The notes: a model not told the origin generated them from the sequence alone. A stretch of 64,000 bases of DNA from JAEUNX01 sp034004685 (GCA_034004685.1 JAVEWG010000010.1:1-64000); one strand, 5' to 3'; numbered from the stretch's first letter, positions 1 through 9,700 are shown. Translations and numbers: made by a program.

Positions 1-146
1 TATCCCCGGCCCAGTTCGACGAGCAACCCATCGGGGCCCTGCGCAGCGGCCCGGCCTTCGCCCAGCACACCGATGAAATCCTGCGGGAAGCCGGCCTGGA
101 CGCCGGGGCCATCGCCGCCCTGCGGGCCCAGGGCGCCATCGCCTGA
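1..146 (+). CDS. CaiB/BaiF-type CoA transferase, C-terminal end only
   Basis: This is the last 47 or so codons of a gene that begins before the window; it ends with TGA at 144-146. The visible tail reads PAQFDEQPIGALRSG and then HTDEILREAGL, ending in an Ala-rich helix. That is the usual C-terminus of class III CoA transferases (CaiB/BaiF, formyl-CoA transferase or succinyl-CoA-dependent types), which move CoA between carboxylic acids in the cytoplasm. The HTDEIL segment is the recognisable family signature. The substrate cannot be deduced from the tail. A hairpin terminator follows about 20 bases after the stop, so this gene ends its transcription unit. Confidence 0.75.
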   Translation, partial: SPAQFDEQPIGALRSGPAFAQHTDEILREAGLDAGAIAALRAQGAIA

Positions 147-165
147 GCACCCGGCAGCCCCCCAC

Positions 166-190
166 ATGCCGCCCACCGGGGCGGCATTTT
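166..190 (+). terminator. Rho-independent terminator after the CoA-transferase gene
   Basis: ATGCCGCC (166-173) and GGCGGCAT (180-187) form an 8-bp stem with a six-base loop, followed by a short T run at 187-190. It lies between two convergent genes. On the minus strand the hairpin is not followed by T residues, so it mainly serves the plus-strand gene. Confidence 0.7.
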
Positions 191-193
191 CAC

Positions 194-1024
194 TTACAGC
201 CCCAGGCGGCGGACGATCTCGGTGGTCAGCCCGGCCTGGTTCATGCTGTAAAAATGCAGCCCCGGAGCACCCGCCTTCAGGAGCCGCTCGCACAGTTCGG
301 TCACCACATCCAGGCCGAAGGCCCGGATCGATTCGGCGTCGTCCCCGAAGCCCTCGAACTTCTTGCGCATCCAGCGGGGAATCTCGGCGCCGCAGGCATC
401 GGAAAACCGGGCCAGCTTGGAAAAACTGCCGATGGGCATGATCCCCGGCACGACGGGGGTGTTCACCCCGGCGGCAGTGCAGTCATCCAGGAAGTGCTCG
501 TAGGCGTCAGCGTTGTAGAAGTACTGGGTGATGGCCGAGTCGGCGCCCGCATCGATCTTGCGCTTGAAGGCCAGCAGATCGTCCCGGGCGCTCCTGGCCT
601 GGGGATGCCATTCCGGGTAGGCCGCCACTTCGATACGGAAGTGGTCGCCGGTTTCGGCCCGGATGAACGCCACCAGTTCGTTGGCATAGCGGAACTCCCC
701 CGGATCGGCCATGCCCGAGGGCAGATCGCCCCGCAGGGCGACGATGCGGCGGATGCCCGCCTCCCGGTAACGCTGGATGATGGCCCGGATACCTTCCCGG
801 GTGGAGCCCACGCAGGAAAGATGGGGCGCGGCATCGAAGCCCTCCCCCTGGATCTCGAACACCGTCTCGAAGGTGCGCTCCTGGGTGGAACCACCAGCGC
901 CGTAGGTCACGGAGAAGAAGGCCGGCTTGAGGGCGGCCAGGCGCGCCCGGGCAACCCGTAGCTTGTCCATGCCATCGGTGGTCTGGGGTGGAAAGAATTC
1001 GATGGAAATTTCAGTATTGTTCAT
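194..1024 (-). CDS. metF: 5,10-methylenetetrahydrofolate reductase
   Basis: Flavoenzyme that reduces 5,10-methylene-THF to 5-methyl-THF with NADH, supplying the methyl group for methionine synthesis. The protein is 276 residues, normal for bacterial MetF. It opens with ISIEFFPPQT (the family EFFPP motif) and contains SVTYGAGGST, LALRGDLP-like (VALRGDLPSG) and ITQYFYNAD, all conserved folate/FAD-site segments of the TIM barrel. An open frame continues 39 codons upstream, but that extension has no family similarity, so the ATG at 1022-1024 is chosen; no clear Shine-Dalgarno precedes it. It is the third gene after ahcY and the S4-domain gene on this strand, which places it in the same activated-methyl-cycle transcription unit, downstream of the SAH riboswitch. 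Confidence 0.95.
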   Translation of the reverse strand: MNNTEISIEFFPPQTTDGMDKLRVARARLAALKPAFFSVTYGAGGSTQERTFETVFEIQGEGFDAAPHLSCVGSTREGIRAIIQRYREAGIRRIVALRGDLPSGMADPGEFRYANELVAFIRAETGDHFRIEVAAYPEWHPQARSARDDLLAFKRKIDAGADSAITQYFYNADAYEHFLDDCTAAGVNTPVVPGIMPIGSFSKLARFSDACGAEIPRWMRKKFEGFGDDAESIRAFGLDVVTELCERLLKAGAPGLHFYSMNQAGLTTEIVRRLGL

Positions 1025-1147
1025 GGCAAATCCAAATTGAGAATGGGCAACTGCCCCCGGGCCATCCCCGCTACCCGCACGGTCCGACGGGGACCATGCC
1101 ATGGCGGACCGGGACAAAGGGCCCCTGGTGCGGCACTCCACACCACC

Positions 1148-1438
1148 TCAGTGCCCATCATCGCCCCGGGCAAGCACCAGCACACTGTCGGGCGGCAGCA
1201 GCAAGGAGGACTTGCCCACCCGCTCGAACCCTGTTGCGCAGCGCCAGCCGACCTTGCCCGCCGCGATGGCCCGCTGGGCGGCGGCCCGGGAAGGCATCAA
1301 GCCCTGGCTGACCAGCAGCGCATCGGCCCGCACCAGTCCGTGATGGGGCCGGGGATCGGTATGAGCCGGCCCCGGCCCCCTGGGATGCTCGGGGAGCTTG
1401 GCCTTGGGCTTGCGCGCGTGAAAAGAATTCATGGACAT
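1148..1438 (-). CDS. Small S4-domain RNA-binding protein (TlyA N-terminus-like)
   Basis: A basic protein of about 96 residues. After a charged, Pro-rich N-terminus of about 35 residues it has RADALLVSQGLMPSRAAAQR and AIAAGKVGW, which resembles the S4 RNA-binding fold found at the start of TlyA-type rRNA 2'-O-methyltransferases. The methyltransferase part is absent: metF begins about 120 bases downstream and no methyltransferase reading frame lies between. Three ATGs are in frame (1444, 1438, 1432); GGAGG sits 8 bases before the one at 1438, which I prefer. It is 23 bases after ahcY and surely co-transcribed with it. It may bind tRNA or rRNA; its function in this operon is unknown. It could be an eroded TlyA or a genuine stand-alone S4 protein. 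Confidence 0.7.
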   Translation of the reverse strand: MSMNSFHARKPKAKLPEHPRGPGPAHTDPRPHHGLVRADALLVSQGLMPSRAAAQRAIAAGKVGWRCATGFERVGKSSLLLPPDSVLVLARGDDGH

Positions 1439-1461
1439 GGGCATGTCCTCCAGGCACTCGG

Positions 1462-2871
1462 TTAATAGCGGTAGTGCTCAGCCTTGTAGGGCCCCTGCAC
1501 CGGCACGCCGATGTAGGCGGCCTGCTCGTCGGTGAGCACGGTGAGCTGGGCATTGAGCTTTTTCAGCTGCAGGCGCGCCACCTTCTCGTCCAGATGCTTG
1601 GGCAGTGTGTAGACGCCCACAGGGTAGTCGGCGTTGCGTGTAAACAACTCGATCTGGGCAATGGTCTGGTTGGCGAAGCTTGAGCTCATGACGTAGCTCG
1701 GGTGGCCGGTGCCGCAACCCAGGTTCACCAGGCGGCCCTTAGCCAGGAGGATGATGCGCTTGCCATCGGGGAAGATGACGTGGTCCACCTGGGGCTTGAT
1801 CTCCTCCCACTGGTATTTCTCCAGGGAGGCGACGTTGATCTCGGAGTCGAAGTGGCCGATGTTGCAGACGATGGCCTGGTCCTTCATCTTCGCCATGTGC
1901 CCATGGTCGATGACGTGGACATTGCCGGTGCAGGTGACGAAGATGTCGGCCTTGTCGGCGGCGTAGTCCATGGTGACGACGCGGTAGCCCTCCATCGCCG
2001 CCTGCAGGGCGCAGATCGGGTCCACTTCGGTCACCCAGACCTGGGCGGAGAGGGCGCGCATGGCCTGGGCCGAACCCTTGCCCACGTCGCCATAGCCGGC
2101 GATCAGGGCGATCTTGCCGGCGATCATCACGTCGGTGGCACGCTTGATGCCGTCCACCAGGGACTCGCGGCAGCCGTAGAGGTTGTCGAACTTGGACTTG
2201 GTCACCGAGTCGTTCACGTTGATGGCCGGGATCTTCAGCTCGCCGCGCTCAAACATCTGGTAGAGGCGATGCACGCCGGTGGTGGTTTCCTCGGTGACGC
2301 CCTTGATCTTCGCCAAACGGGTCGAATACCAGGTCTTATCCACCGCGAGCCTGGCCTTGATGGAAGCGAACAGCACAGTGGCTTCCTCGCTGTCCGGCTT
2401 GTCCAGCACCGAGAGGTCCTTCTCGGCCTTGGCGCCCAGGTGCAGCAGCAAGGTGGCGTCGCCGCCGTCGTCGAGGATCATGTTGGAGTAGCCGCCATCC
2501 GGCCACTCGAAAATGCGGTGGGTGTAATCCCAGTAGTCCACCAGGGTTTCGCCCTTGACGGCGAAAACGGCAATGCCGTCCTTGGCGATGGCAGCGGCGG
2601 CATGGTCCTGGGTCGAGAAGATGTTGCAGGAGGCCCAGCGCACTTCGGCCCCCAGGGCAGTCAGCGTCTCGATCAGCACGGCGGTCTGGATGGTCATGTG
2701 CAGCGAGCCGGTGATGCGGGCGCCCTTCAGGGGCTGGCTCTTGGCGTATTCCTCGCGGATCGCCATCAGGCCCGGCATCTCGGTCTCGGCAATGCGGATT
2801 TCCTTGCGGCCCCAGTCGGCCAGGGAGAGGTCGGCGACCACGTAGTCTTTGGTGTCAGCCACGGCGTTCAT
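1462..2871 (-). CDS. ahcY: S-adenosyl-L-homocysteine hydrolase
   Basis: Cytoplasmic NAD-dependent enzyme that splits SAH reversibly into adenosine and L-homocysteine, removing the product inhibitor of methyltransferases. The protein is 469 residues, normal for bacterial AhcY. Visible signatures are SLHMTIQTAVLIETL near the N-terminus, NVNDSVTKSKFDN around the middle (substrate Lys/Asp), the NAD-binding loop GYGDVGKGSAQAM and the C-terminal PYKAEHYRY that reaches into the neighbouring subunit. The ATG at 2871 is preceded by AAGGA at correct spacing; the 26-codon upstream extension overlaps the leader and is rejected. The gene is preceded by an SAH riboswitch and followed by the S4-domain gene and metF, making a methyl-cycle operon induced when SAH accumulates. 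Confidence 0.98.
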   Translation of the reverse strand: MNAVADTKDYVVADLSLADWGRKEIRIAETEMPGLMAIREEYAKSQPLKGARITGSLHMTIQTAVLIETLTALGAEVRWASCNIFSTQDHAAAAIAKDGIAVFAVKGETLVDYWDYTHRIFEWPDGGYSNMILDDGGDATLLLHLGAKAEKDLSVLDKPDSEEATVLFASIKARLAVDKTWYSTRLAKIKGVTEETTTGVHRLYQMFERGELKIPAINVNDSVTKSKFDNLYGCRESLVDGIKRATDVMIAGKIALIAGYGDVGKGSAQAMRALSAQVWVTEVDPICALQAAMEGYRVVTMDYAADKADIFVTCTGNVHVIDHGHMAKMKDQAIVCNIGHFDSEINVASLEKYQWEEIKPQVDHVIFPDGKRIILLAKGRLVNLGCGTGHPSYVMSSSFANQTIAQIELFTRNADYPVGVYTLPKHLDEKVARLQLKKLNAQLTVLTDEQAAYIGVPVQGPYKAEHYRY

Positions 2872-2966
2872 AGCGAATTCCTTGAACAGTGGCCGGGGGG
2901 ACGGGGCTGCGTGAAATGCCTGGCAGGCGCGGCTCACCCGATATCCCAAACCCGGCAGGGTTGGTC

Positions 2967-3050
2967 AGGTGAGCGCCGTTGGTCCGTTCCGCACAGGGCG
3001 GCTTCCGAGCCTGGGGCCAGCCATAGCTGGCCTCGCAGCGCTCCTCGGAG
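2967..3050 (-). promoter_or_regulatory. SAH riboswitch (ahcY leader aptamer)
   Basis: Read on the minus strand the leader shows CCGAGGAGCGCTGCGA (from 3048 downward), a variable GGCCAGC/GCTGGCC hairpin, CCAGGCTCGG and, after a spacer, AACGGCGCTCACCT (2980-2967). CCGAG pairs with CTCGG, and the GAGCGC of the first block pairs with GCGCTC of the last, as in the S-adenosylhomocysteine-responsive riboswitch placed upstream of ahcY in many proteobacteria. It begins just downstream of a TATAAT box and ends about 95 bases before the ahcY ATG. The class binds SAH and turns ahcY on. No U-tract terminator is visible in the expression platform, so control is probably at translation or by a non-canonical mechanism. 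Confidence 0.92.
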
Positions 3051-3057
3051 AAAGCGG

Positions 3058-3063
3058 ATTATA
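3058..3063 (-). promoter_or_regulatory. -10 box of the ahcY promoter
   Basis: A perfect TATAAT on the minus strand lies 8 bases before the 5' edge of the riboswitch, so transcription should begin at about 3050 and the aptamer is at the very start of the transcript. No good -35 hexamer is visible 16-18 bases upstream. Confidence 0.65.
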
Positions 3064-3115
3064 CCGATCCCGGTGGGAAATGGGGCGGCCCTGGCAGGGC
3101 AACGGATCCCATAAC

Positions 3116-3823
3116 CTAGGCAGGTTCTTGCTCCACCAAGCCCTCCAGCCAACGCTCCAGCAGCGCCGGTGCGGCCTTCACCATGGCCGGGCCCTGGGCC
3201 CGGGTAGCGGCCCGCAAGCCGGGGATGTCGATGCCGGCGGCGGAAAGCTCCCCGGTATGGCCGATCAGCCACTGCTCGATACGGGCCGGATCGGCCTCCA
3301 CGTGAAACTGGAGGGCCAGGCCGTGGCGTCCCACCGCAAAGGCCTGGTGAGGATAGACCGGGCTGGCGGCCAGATGGGTCGCCCCCGCCGGCAGGTCGAA
3401 GGTATCGCCGTGCCAGTGCAACACCGGCAGCCCTTCCAGCACCGCCAGGGGCGAATGCTTGCCGGCGGCGGTGAGCTGGAGCGGACCCCAGCCCAGCTCC
3501 TTGCGCCCACCTGGATAAACCCGGGCCCCCAGGGCGGCGGCCATCAACTGGGCCCCCAGGCAGATTCCCAGGGTGGGGTGGCCAGCTGCCAGACGGGTGG
3601 CGGTGGCCTGGATCTCCCCCTCCAGATATGGGTAGCGGTCGATCTCGTAGACACCGATGGGGCCGCCGCAGATCACCAACAGATCGGATGCCGCCAGGCG
3701 GGCTGGATCCGCATCGACCCCGGCGTCGACGGTTTCGATGACGTAGCCCCGAGCGGCCAAAGGTGCCTCCAGAAGACCCAGATCCTCAAAGGCGAGATGG
3801 CGCAGGATGGTGGCAAGTTTCAT
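3116..3823 (-). CDS. Class I glutamine amidotransferase (GuaA-type GATase1 domain protein)
   Basis: A 235-residue stand-alone class I glutaminase-fold protein. The nucleophile elbow is LGICLGAQL (Cys about residue 98) and the His/Glu pair is in LQFHVEADP, so the catalytic triad looks complete. DLLVICGGPIGVYE near residue 50 is the oxyanion-loop region. Proteins of this size are usually annotated as GMP-synthase-like or putative glutamine amidotransferases, and some hydrolyse gamma-glutamyl compounds; the acceptor or partner is not evident. The ATG at 3823 has GAGG about 8 bases upstream. A long upstream open frame is rejected because it lacks similarity to the family. It is followed by the ahcY promoter and stands as its own transcription unit. 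Confidence 0.88.
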   Translation of the reverse strand: MKLATILRHLAFEDLGLLEAPLAARGYVIETVDAGVDADPARLAASDLLVICGGPIGVYEIDRYPYLEGEIQATATRLAAGHPTLGICLGAQLMAAALGARVYPGGRKELGWGPLQLTAAGKHSPLAVLEGLPVLHWHGDTFDLPAGATHLAASPVYPHQAFAVGRHGLALQFHVEADPARIEQWLIGHTGELSAAGIDIPGLRAATRAQGPAMVKAAPALLERWLEGLVEQEPA

Positions 3824-4018
3824 GACAGGAGCCTCGCAACAGAAAAATGATGGCCAGCTAAAACCGCGTTCCGGTTCAGCCGCCCCAGCATGCATGAACC
3901 AGGACCCCCGTGGCTTTGACCCGGAACAATCCCCAAGCTTCGGCCATCCTGCCTCAAGACTGCAGGTTTCGTGCCGTAAGCAAACACACCCGTTTCCCCG
4001 CCCAGAGGTTCCCGGCCC

Positions 4019-6664
4019 ATGCGGCCCCCGCGTCCCCTCATTGCCATCGCCCTGGTCCTTGTTTCCGCCGTGCTGCTGCCCTTGTCGGCCTGGGGCGCAC
4101 TGGACATTGCGCCGACGGAAAGGCTGCTTTGGGCAATCAGCATCTTTCTGGTAGCCATCGGTGCCCTGTGGCGCCTGAACAAGGAGCAGCGCGAGGGGAC
4201 GCGGCGCCAGGCCCAGGGACGGCGGGCTGAGGCCGCCCTGGCCGGCGCCCGGCAAGGCATCTGGCAGTGGGACCTGGCAACCGGCAGCATATCCGTGTCC
4301 AGCGCCTGGGCCTACTTGCTGGGCTACCAGCCAGAGGAAATTGGCTTCAGCTTCGAGGAAACCTTCGGGCTGGTCCACCCCGACGACCAGCCCCCCACCC
4401 GGGAGAAGCTGGAAGCCCACCTGCGGGGGAGCACCCCAGACTTCAGCTGCGAGCACCGCCTGCTGCGCAAGGATGGCACCTATAGCTGGGCCCTGGTCCA
4501 GGGGCGGGTGACGGAGCGCGCCGCCGATGGCGCGCCCCGCGTCATGCTGGGCACCCTCACCGACACCACCCCCCAGCATGAAGCCCTGGAAGAACTGCGG
4601 ACCCGGGAAGCCACCCTGCGCTCCATTCTCACCGCCATGGGCGAAGGCGTGGTCATGCGGGACATGGCCGGCCAGCTGGTGCTCACCAACCAGGCCGCCG
4701 CCCGCATCTTCGGGGTGGATGAGGCCGCCATGGGGGACTTCGCCCGGTCGATCCCCCAGATCCGCTATAGGGCGGAAGATGGATCCCCCATTCCAGAGGG
4801 GGATCTAACCGTTTCCCGCACCCTGGCCGACGGCAAGCCCCACGAAGGGGTGATTGGCGTCGAGCGCCCCAACGGCAGCCTGGCCTGGGTCATGGCCCGC
4901 TCCGAGCCGGTATTCTCCGGCGACCCGGTGCACCAGACCGGCGTGGTCACCTCCCTCACCGACATCACCCAACTGCGGGAATCGGAGGAAGGACTGCGCC
5001 TGGCCGACCGGGTCTTCGCCAACAGCGTGGAAGCCATCGTGATCACCGGCACGGACGGCCGGATCCTGCGGGTCAACCCGGCCTTCACCGCGGTCACCGG
5101 CTACACCCCGGAAGAAGTGCTGGGGCAGTCCCCCGCCCTGCTCAAGTCCGGCCGGCATGACGAGGCCTTCTACAAGTACATGTGGGAGAGCATTTCCGAA
5201 CGGGGCTCCTGGCAAGGAGAAATCTGGAACCGCCGCAAGGACGGCAGGATCTACCCGGAGTGGCTGTCCATCAGTGCTGTGCGGGACGTGGGTGGGCGGC
5301 TCTCCCACTACGTGGCGATCTTCACCGACATCACGGAGCGCAAGGCCCACGAGGCCCGCATTGCCTTCCTGGCCCACCACGACCCCCTCACCGCCCTGCC
5401 CAACCGCAGCCTGATGGTGGAGCGCATCGAGCGCCGCCTGCTCCAGGGCCGCCGGGACAAAAACCATTTCGCCCTGCTCTTCCTGGATCTGGACCACTTC
5501 AAGCACATCAACGACTCCCTCGGCCATGAAGTGGGGGATCGGCTCCTCAAGGACATTGCCCAGCGCCTCACCGAGTGCGTGCGCAACAGCGACAGCGTGG
5601 GCCGCCTGGGGGGTGACGAATTCCTCATCCTCCTCAACGAGCTGGGCGATGCGGCCGACGCCGGGGCGGTAGCGGAAAAGATCCTGGAGCGCATGGCGCC
5701 CAACTTCGAACTGGCCGGCCACCGCCTGGCCAGTTCCATCAGCATCGGCATCAGCGTTTACCCCGGGGATGGCCAGAACACCGCCGAGTTGATGAAAAAC
5801 GCCGACACGGCCATGTACCACGCCAAGGCAGCGGGCCGGAACACCTTCCGCTTCTTTGCCGAATCCATGAACGCCGCCGCCATGGAGCGGCTGATGCTGG
5901 ACAACGCCATGCGGGAGGCCCTGGGCCGCCAGGAGCTCCATCTCGAGTACCAGCCCCAGGTGTCCCTGAAGGATGGCCGGGTCATCGGCATGGAGGCCCT
6001 GCTGCGCTGGAACAGCAAGGCCTACGGCACCATTCCCCCCACCCGCTTCATCCCCCTGGCGGAAGACAACGGCCAGATCATTCCCATCGGCCGCTGGGTG
6101 CTCCAGCAAGCCTGCCGGGACGCCCGGCGCTGGGGCGAGGGGTGCCAGGAGCCGGTGCCCGTGGCGGTGAATCTGTCCGCGCTCCAGTTCCGCCGGGATG
6201 ATCTGGTGGCCGTGGTGAGCGCGGCCCTGGCCGACAGCGGCCTGCCCCCCAGTCTGCTAGAGCTGGAAATTACCGAGAGCCTGCTGCTGGAGCAGGCCAC
6301 CGATGTCCAGGACACCCTAGCCCGGCTCAAGACCCTGGGGGTGCGGGTCTCCATCGACGATTTCGGCACCGGCTACTCCAGCCTGGCCTACATCAAGCGC
6401 TTCCGGGTGGACCGCCTGAAAATCGACAAGAGCTTCATCCGGGACATCGACAGCGACCCGGAAGATGCCCAGATCGTGCGGGCCATCATCCAGCTGGGCC
6501 ATACCCTGCGGATGGAAGTGGTGGCGGAAGGGGTGGAAACTCCCCGCCAGCTGGCCTTCCTCCAGGAGGAAGGCTGCGAAACCGGCCAGGGCTATCTGTT
6601 CGCCAGACCCCGCCCGGCCACCGAGGCCCTGGCGGGCATTGCCACCCACCACGTGACCGGGTAA
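4019..6664 (+). CDS. Membrane-anchored PAS-PAS-PAS-GGDEF-EAL cyclic-di-GMP protein
   Basis: An 881-residue signalling protein. Two hydrophobic segments at about 7-27 and 33-52 anchor it with almost no periplasmic domain. Three PAS/PAC units follow (about 70-185, 195-315 and 325-445), then GGDEF (about 447-610) and EAL (about 625-875). The cyclase motif is intact (RLGGDEF, about residue 531), with an RxxD inhibitory site (RNSD) five residues before it. The phosphodiesterase motifs are intact as well (GMEALLRW, NLSALQF, ITESLLLE, DDFGTGYSSL, KIDKSF). It could therefore make or degrade c-di-GMP, with the balance set by signals at the PAS domains, possibly redox or oxygen; no specific cofactor residue was identified. 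The start is the only ATG placed before the hydrophobic segment. It stands alone as an orphan and converges on dnaE. Confidence 0.93.
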   Translation: MRPPRPLIAIALVLVSAVLLPLSAWGALDIAPTERLLWAISIFLVAIGALWRLNKEQREGTRRQAQGRRAEAALAGARQGIWQWDLATGSISVSSAWAYLLGYQPEEIGFSFEETFGLVHPDDQPPTREKLEAHLRGSTPDFSCEHRLLRKDGTYSWALVQGRVTERAADGAPRVMLGTLTDTTPQHEALEELRTREATLRSILTAMGEGVVMRDMAGQLVLTNQAAARIFGVDEAAMGDFARSIPQIRYRAEDGSPIPEGDLTVSRTLADGKPHEGVIGVERPNGSLAWVMARSEPVFSGDPVHQTGVVTSLTDITQLRESEEGLRLADRVFANSVEAIVITGTDGRILRVNPAFTAVTGYTPEEVLGQSPALLKSGRHDEAFYKYMWESISERGSWQGEIWNRRKDGRIYPEWLSISAVRDVGGRLSHYVAIFTDITERKAHEARIAFLAHHDPLTALPNRSLMVERIERRLLQGRRDKNHFALLFLDLDHFKHINDSLGHEVGDRLLKDIAQRLTECVRNSDSVGRLGGDEFLILLNELGDAADAGAVAEKILERMAPNFELAGHRLASSISIGISVYPGDGQNTAELMKNADTAMYHAKAAGRNTFRFFAESMNAAAMERLMLDNAMREALGRQELHLEYQPQVSLKDGRVIGMEALLRWNSKAYGTIPPTRFIPLAEDNGQIIPIGRWVLQQACRDARRWGEGCQEPVPVAVNLSALQFRRDDLVAVVSAALADSGLPPSLLELEITESLLLEQATDVQDTLARLKTLGVRVSIDDFGTGYSSLAYIKRFRVDRLKIDKSFIRDIDSDPEDAQIVRAIIQLGHTLRMEVVAEGVETPRQLAFLQEEGCETGQGYLFARPRPATEALAGIATHHVTG

Positions 6665-6752
6665 GGGAACCACTCCCACCACCCCGCCACGCCATGGGGG
6701 CGCCAGCGCGCCGGCGCAGTAGATCAGTCCTCAGTCCGACAGGCTCCCAGGC

Positions 6753-9700
6753 TCAGGGGTAAACCACCTCCACCGCTGCCCCGGGCAGCCACTCCCGCAG
6801 GCTTTCCAGCAACCCCTCCTCCAAGCGCACCCGCCAGGCCGCCCCCAGGGGCAATTCCGCCTCGGCATGGGCGTTGCGGTAATTCACCCGGATGGGACAA
6901 ACCCCGTCCCGGTAAGGCGCCAGCAGGCTCTGGAGGCGATCGGCCGCCTGGCGTGGACCGCCGGCCTGGGCCACTTCCCCGTTGAGACGCAGTTGCAGGG
7001 CGCGGGCGAAGCGGCCGCGAGCCTCCCCCAGGGTCATCAAGCGATCAGCCACGATGCGCAGGCCACCGGAGAACTCGTCGTTGGAGATCTTGCCCTCCAC
7101 CACCAGCACCTCGTCGGTGATGATCTTGGTCCGCTCGGCGTCGTAGGTTTCGGAGAACACGGAAACTTCCCGGGGCTGGCTGCCGTCGTCCAGCAGGATG
7201 AAGGCCATCTTGCCCCGGTTGGTGATCTTGGTGCGCACCTCCATCACCACCCCCGCCAGCATGGCGGGCTCCTTGCCGGGCTCGAGCTTGTCCAGGGCAC
7301 GGCGGACGAAGCGCCGCACTTCGGCTTTATAGGCGTTGAAGGGATGGCCGGAGAGGAAAAAGCCGATGGCGACCTTTTCTTCCTTGAGGCGCTCCCGCTC
7401 GTTCCAGGGGCGGGCCGGGACGTAGTCCGCCACCAGGCCCGCCGACTCCGGCAGGGCATCGAACAGCCCACTCTGCATGGCATTGGCGGCGGCCTGCTCG
7501 GCCGCATCCATGGCGATGCCCACGGTGGCCATGAGCTGGGCCCGGTCGCGGCCCTCGGAACCCGGCAGGGCATCCAGGGCCCCGGCCCGGATCAGGGCCT
7601 CCATCACCCGGCGGTTCACCGAGCGCCGGTCCACCCGGGCGGCGAAGTCGAAGAGATCCTTGAAGGCCCCCCCCGCCTCCCGGGCGGCAATGATGGCCCG
7701 CACGGCGGGCTCCCCGACCCCCTTCACCGCTCCCAGGCCGTAGCGGATGGTCGTGGCATCCACTGGCTCGAAGCGGTAGGGCGAGGCGTTCACGTCCGGC
7801 GGTAGCACCTTGATGCCATTGGCCAGGGTGTCCTCGAAGAAAATCTTCACCGTGTCGGTGTTGTCCATGTCCGAGGACAGGGTGGCGGCCATGAAGGCCG
7901 CGCAGTGGTAGGCCTTGAGCCAGGCGGTGTGGTAGGTGACCACCGCGTAGGCGGCGGTGTGGGACTTGTTGAAGCCATACTCCGCGAACTTGGTCATCAA
8001 GTCGAAGAGTTGCTCAGCCAGGGCTGGGTCATAGCCCAGCTGCTTGGCGCCGGCAGCGATGGTCTCCCGGTGCTTGGCCATTTCCTCAGGCTTTTTCTTG
8101 CCCATGGCCCGACGCAGCATGTCCGCGCCCCCCAGGGTGTAGCCCCCGATGATCTGGGAGATCTGCATCACCTGCTCCTGATACACGATCACCCCGTAGG
8201 TCGGCTCCAGGCAGGCCTTGAGGTCCGGGTGGAAGTAGTCGATGGCCTGCTGGCCCTTCTTGCGCAGGATGAAGTCATCCACCATCCCCGAACCCAGGGG
8301 GCCGGGGCGGTAAAGGGCCAGCACGGCGATGATGTCCTCGAAGCGGTCGGGGGCCAGCTTTTTGAGGAGCTTCTTCATCCCCTCTGATTCCACCTGGAAA
8401 ATGGCCGTGGTGTTGGCGTCCTTGAGGATCTTGTAGGCTGCCGGATCGTCGAAGCCCAGGCTCATGAGATCGGGGCGCTCCCCGGTCATGCGCTGGATGT
8501 ACTCCAGGGCCAGCTCGATAATGGTGAGGTTTCGCAGGCCCAGGAAGTCGAACTTCACCAGGCCCACCGCTTCCACGTCGTCCTTGTCGAACTGGGAGAC
8601 CGGCACCGCGTCCTCTCCGTCCTGGATGTAGAGGGGGCAGAAATCGGTAAGCTTGCCCGGGGCAATCAGCACCCCGCCGGCGTGCATCCCGACGCCCCGG
8701 GTGAGGCCTTCCAGGGGCTCGGCCAGACTCCACAATTCCTGGATGGATTCCCCGTCCCCCGGGTCGGCCATCATTTCCTCGATCTGAGGCTCCTGCTCCC
8801 GGGCGTCCTCCAGGGAGAGGGGCTTGTTGGCCACCACCGGGATCAGCTTGGAGAGCCGGTCGCACAGGCCGTAGGGCAGATCCAGCACCCGGCCCACATC
8901 CCGCACCACCGCCTTGGAGGCCATGGTGCCAAAGGTGGCGATCTGGCTCACCGCCTCCTTGCCGTAGCGGCTGCGCACGTATTCGATGACCCGGTAGCGG
9001 TTGTCCTGGCAGAAATCGATATCGAAGTCGGGCATGGAAACCCGCTCCGGATTGAGGAAGCGCTCAAACAGCAGGGCGTACTGGAGGGGGTCCAGATCGG
9101 TGATGCGCAGACTGTAGGCCACCAGCGACCCGGCCCCAGACCCCCGCCCCGGTCCCACCGGAACACCGTTCTTCTTGGCCCAGTTGATGAAGTCCGCCAC
9201 GATCAGGAAGTAACCCGGGAAGCCCATCTGGACGATGGTGTCGGTCTCGAACCTGAGGCGGGCCTCGTAGGTGGCCCGCTGGCGCTCCCGCTCCTCCACG
9301 TTGGGGAATAGCTCCTGAAGGCGAACCTCCAGCCCGGCCTTGGCCTCGGCCACCAGGAAGTCGTCCAGGGTCATGCCCTCGGGGGTAGGGAACTGAGGCA
9401 GGAAGTTCTTGCCCAGCTGCACCGTCAGGGACGCCCGGCGGGCGATCTCCACCGCGTTCTCCAGGGCCTCCGGGATGTCAGCGAAGAGGGCGCACATCTC
9501 CTCCTGGGTCTTGAAGTACTGTTCCTCGGTGAAATCCTTGGGCCGCCGCTTGTCCGCCAGCACATGGCCCTGGGCGATGCACACCCGCGCTTCATGGGCC
9601 TTGAAGTCTTCCACCTGGTTGAACTGGATCGGATGGGTGGCCACCACCGGCAGCCCCAGCCGACCCGCCAAGGCCAGAGCTTCCCGGACGTAACGCTCAG

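Noticed and set aside
1025..1141. 39-residue N-terminal extension of MetF
   Set aside because: No family similarity; the conserved protein begins at the ATG at 1024.
1702..3114. 470-codon plus-strand open frame opposite ahcY
   Set aside because: It is a GC-bias shadow: Gly/His/Val-rich, with no recognisable family, and lies exactly antisense to a certain gene and its riboswitch.
2872..3115. SAM riboswitch instead of SAH riboswitch upstream of ahcY
   Set aside because: The blocks CCGAGGAGCGC, GGCTCGG and ACGGCGCTCACC fit the SAH class; no SAM-I, SAM-II or SAM-IV features are present.
3824..4579. Long N-terminal extension of the glutamine amidotransferase frame
   Set aside because: Runs antisense through the PAS-GGDEF-EAL gene; the conserved GATase starts at 3823, with a ribosome site.
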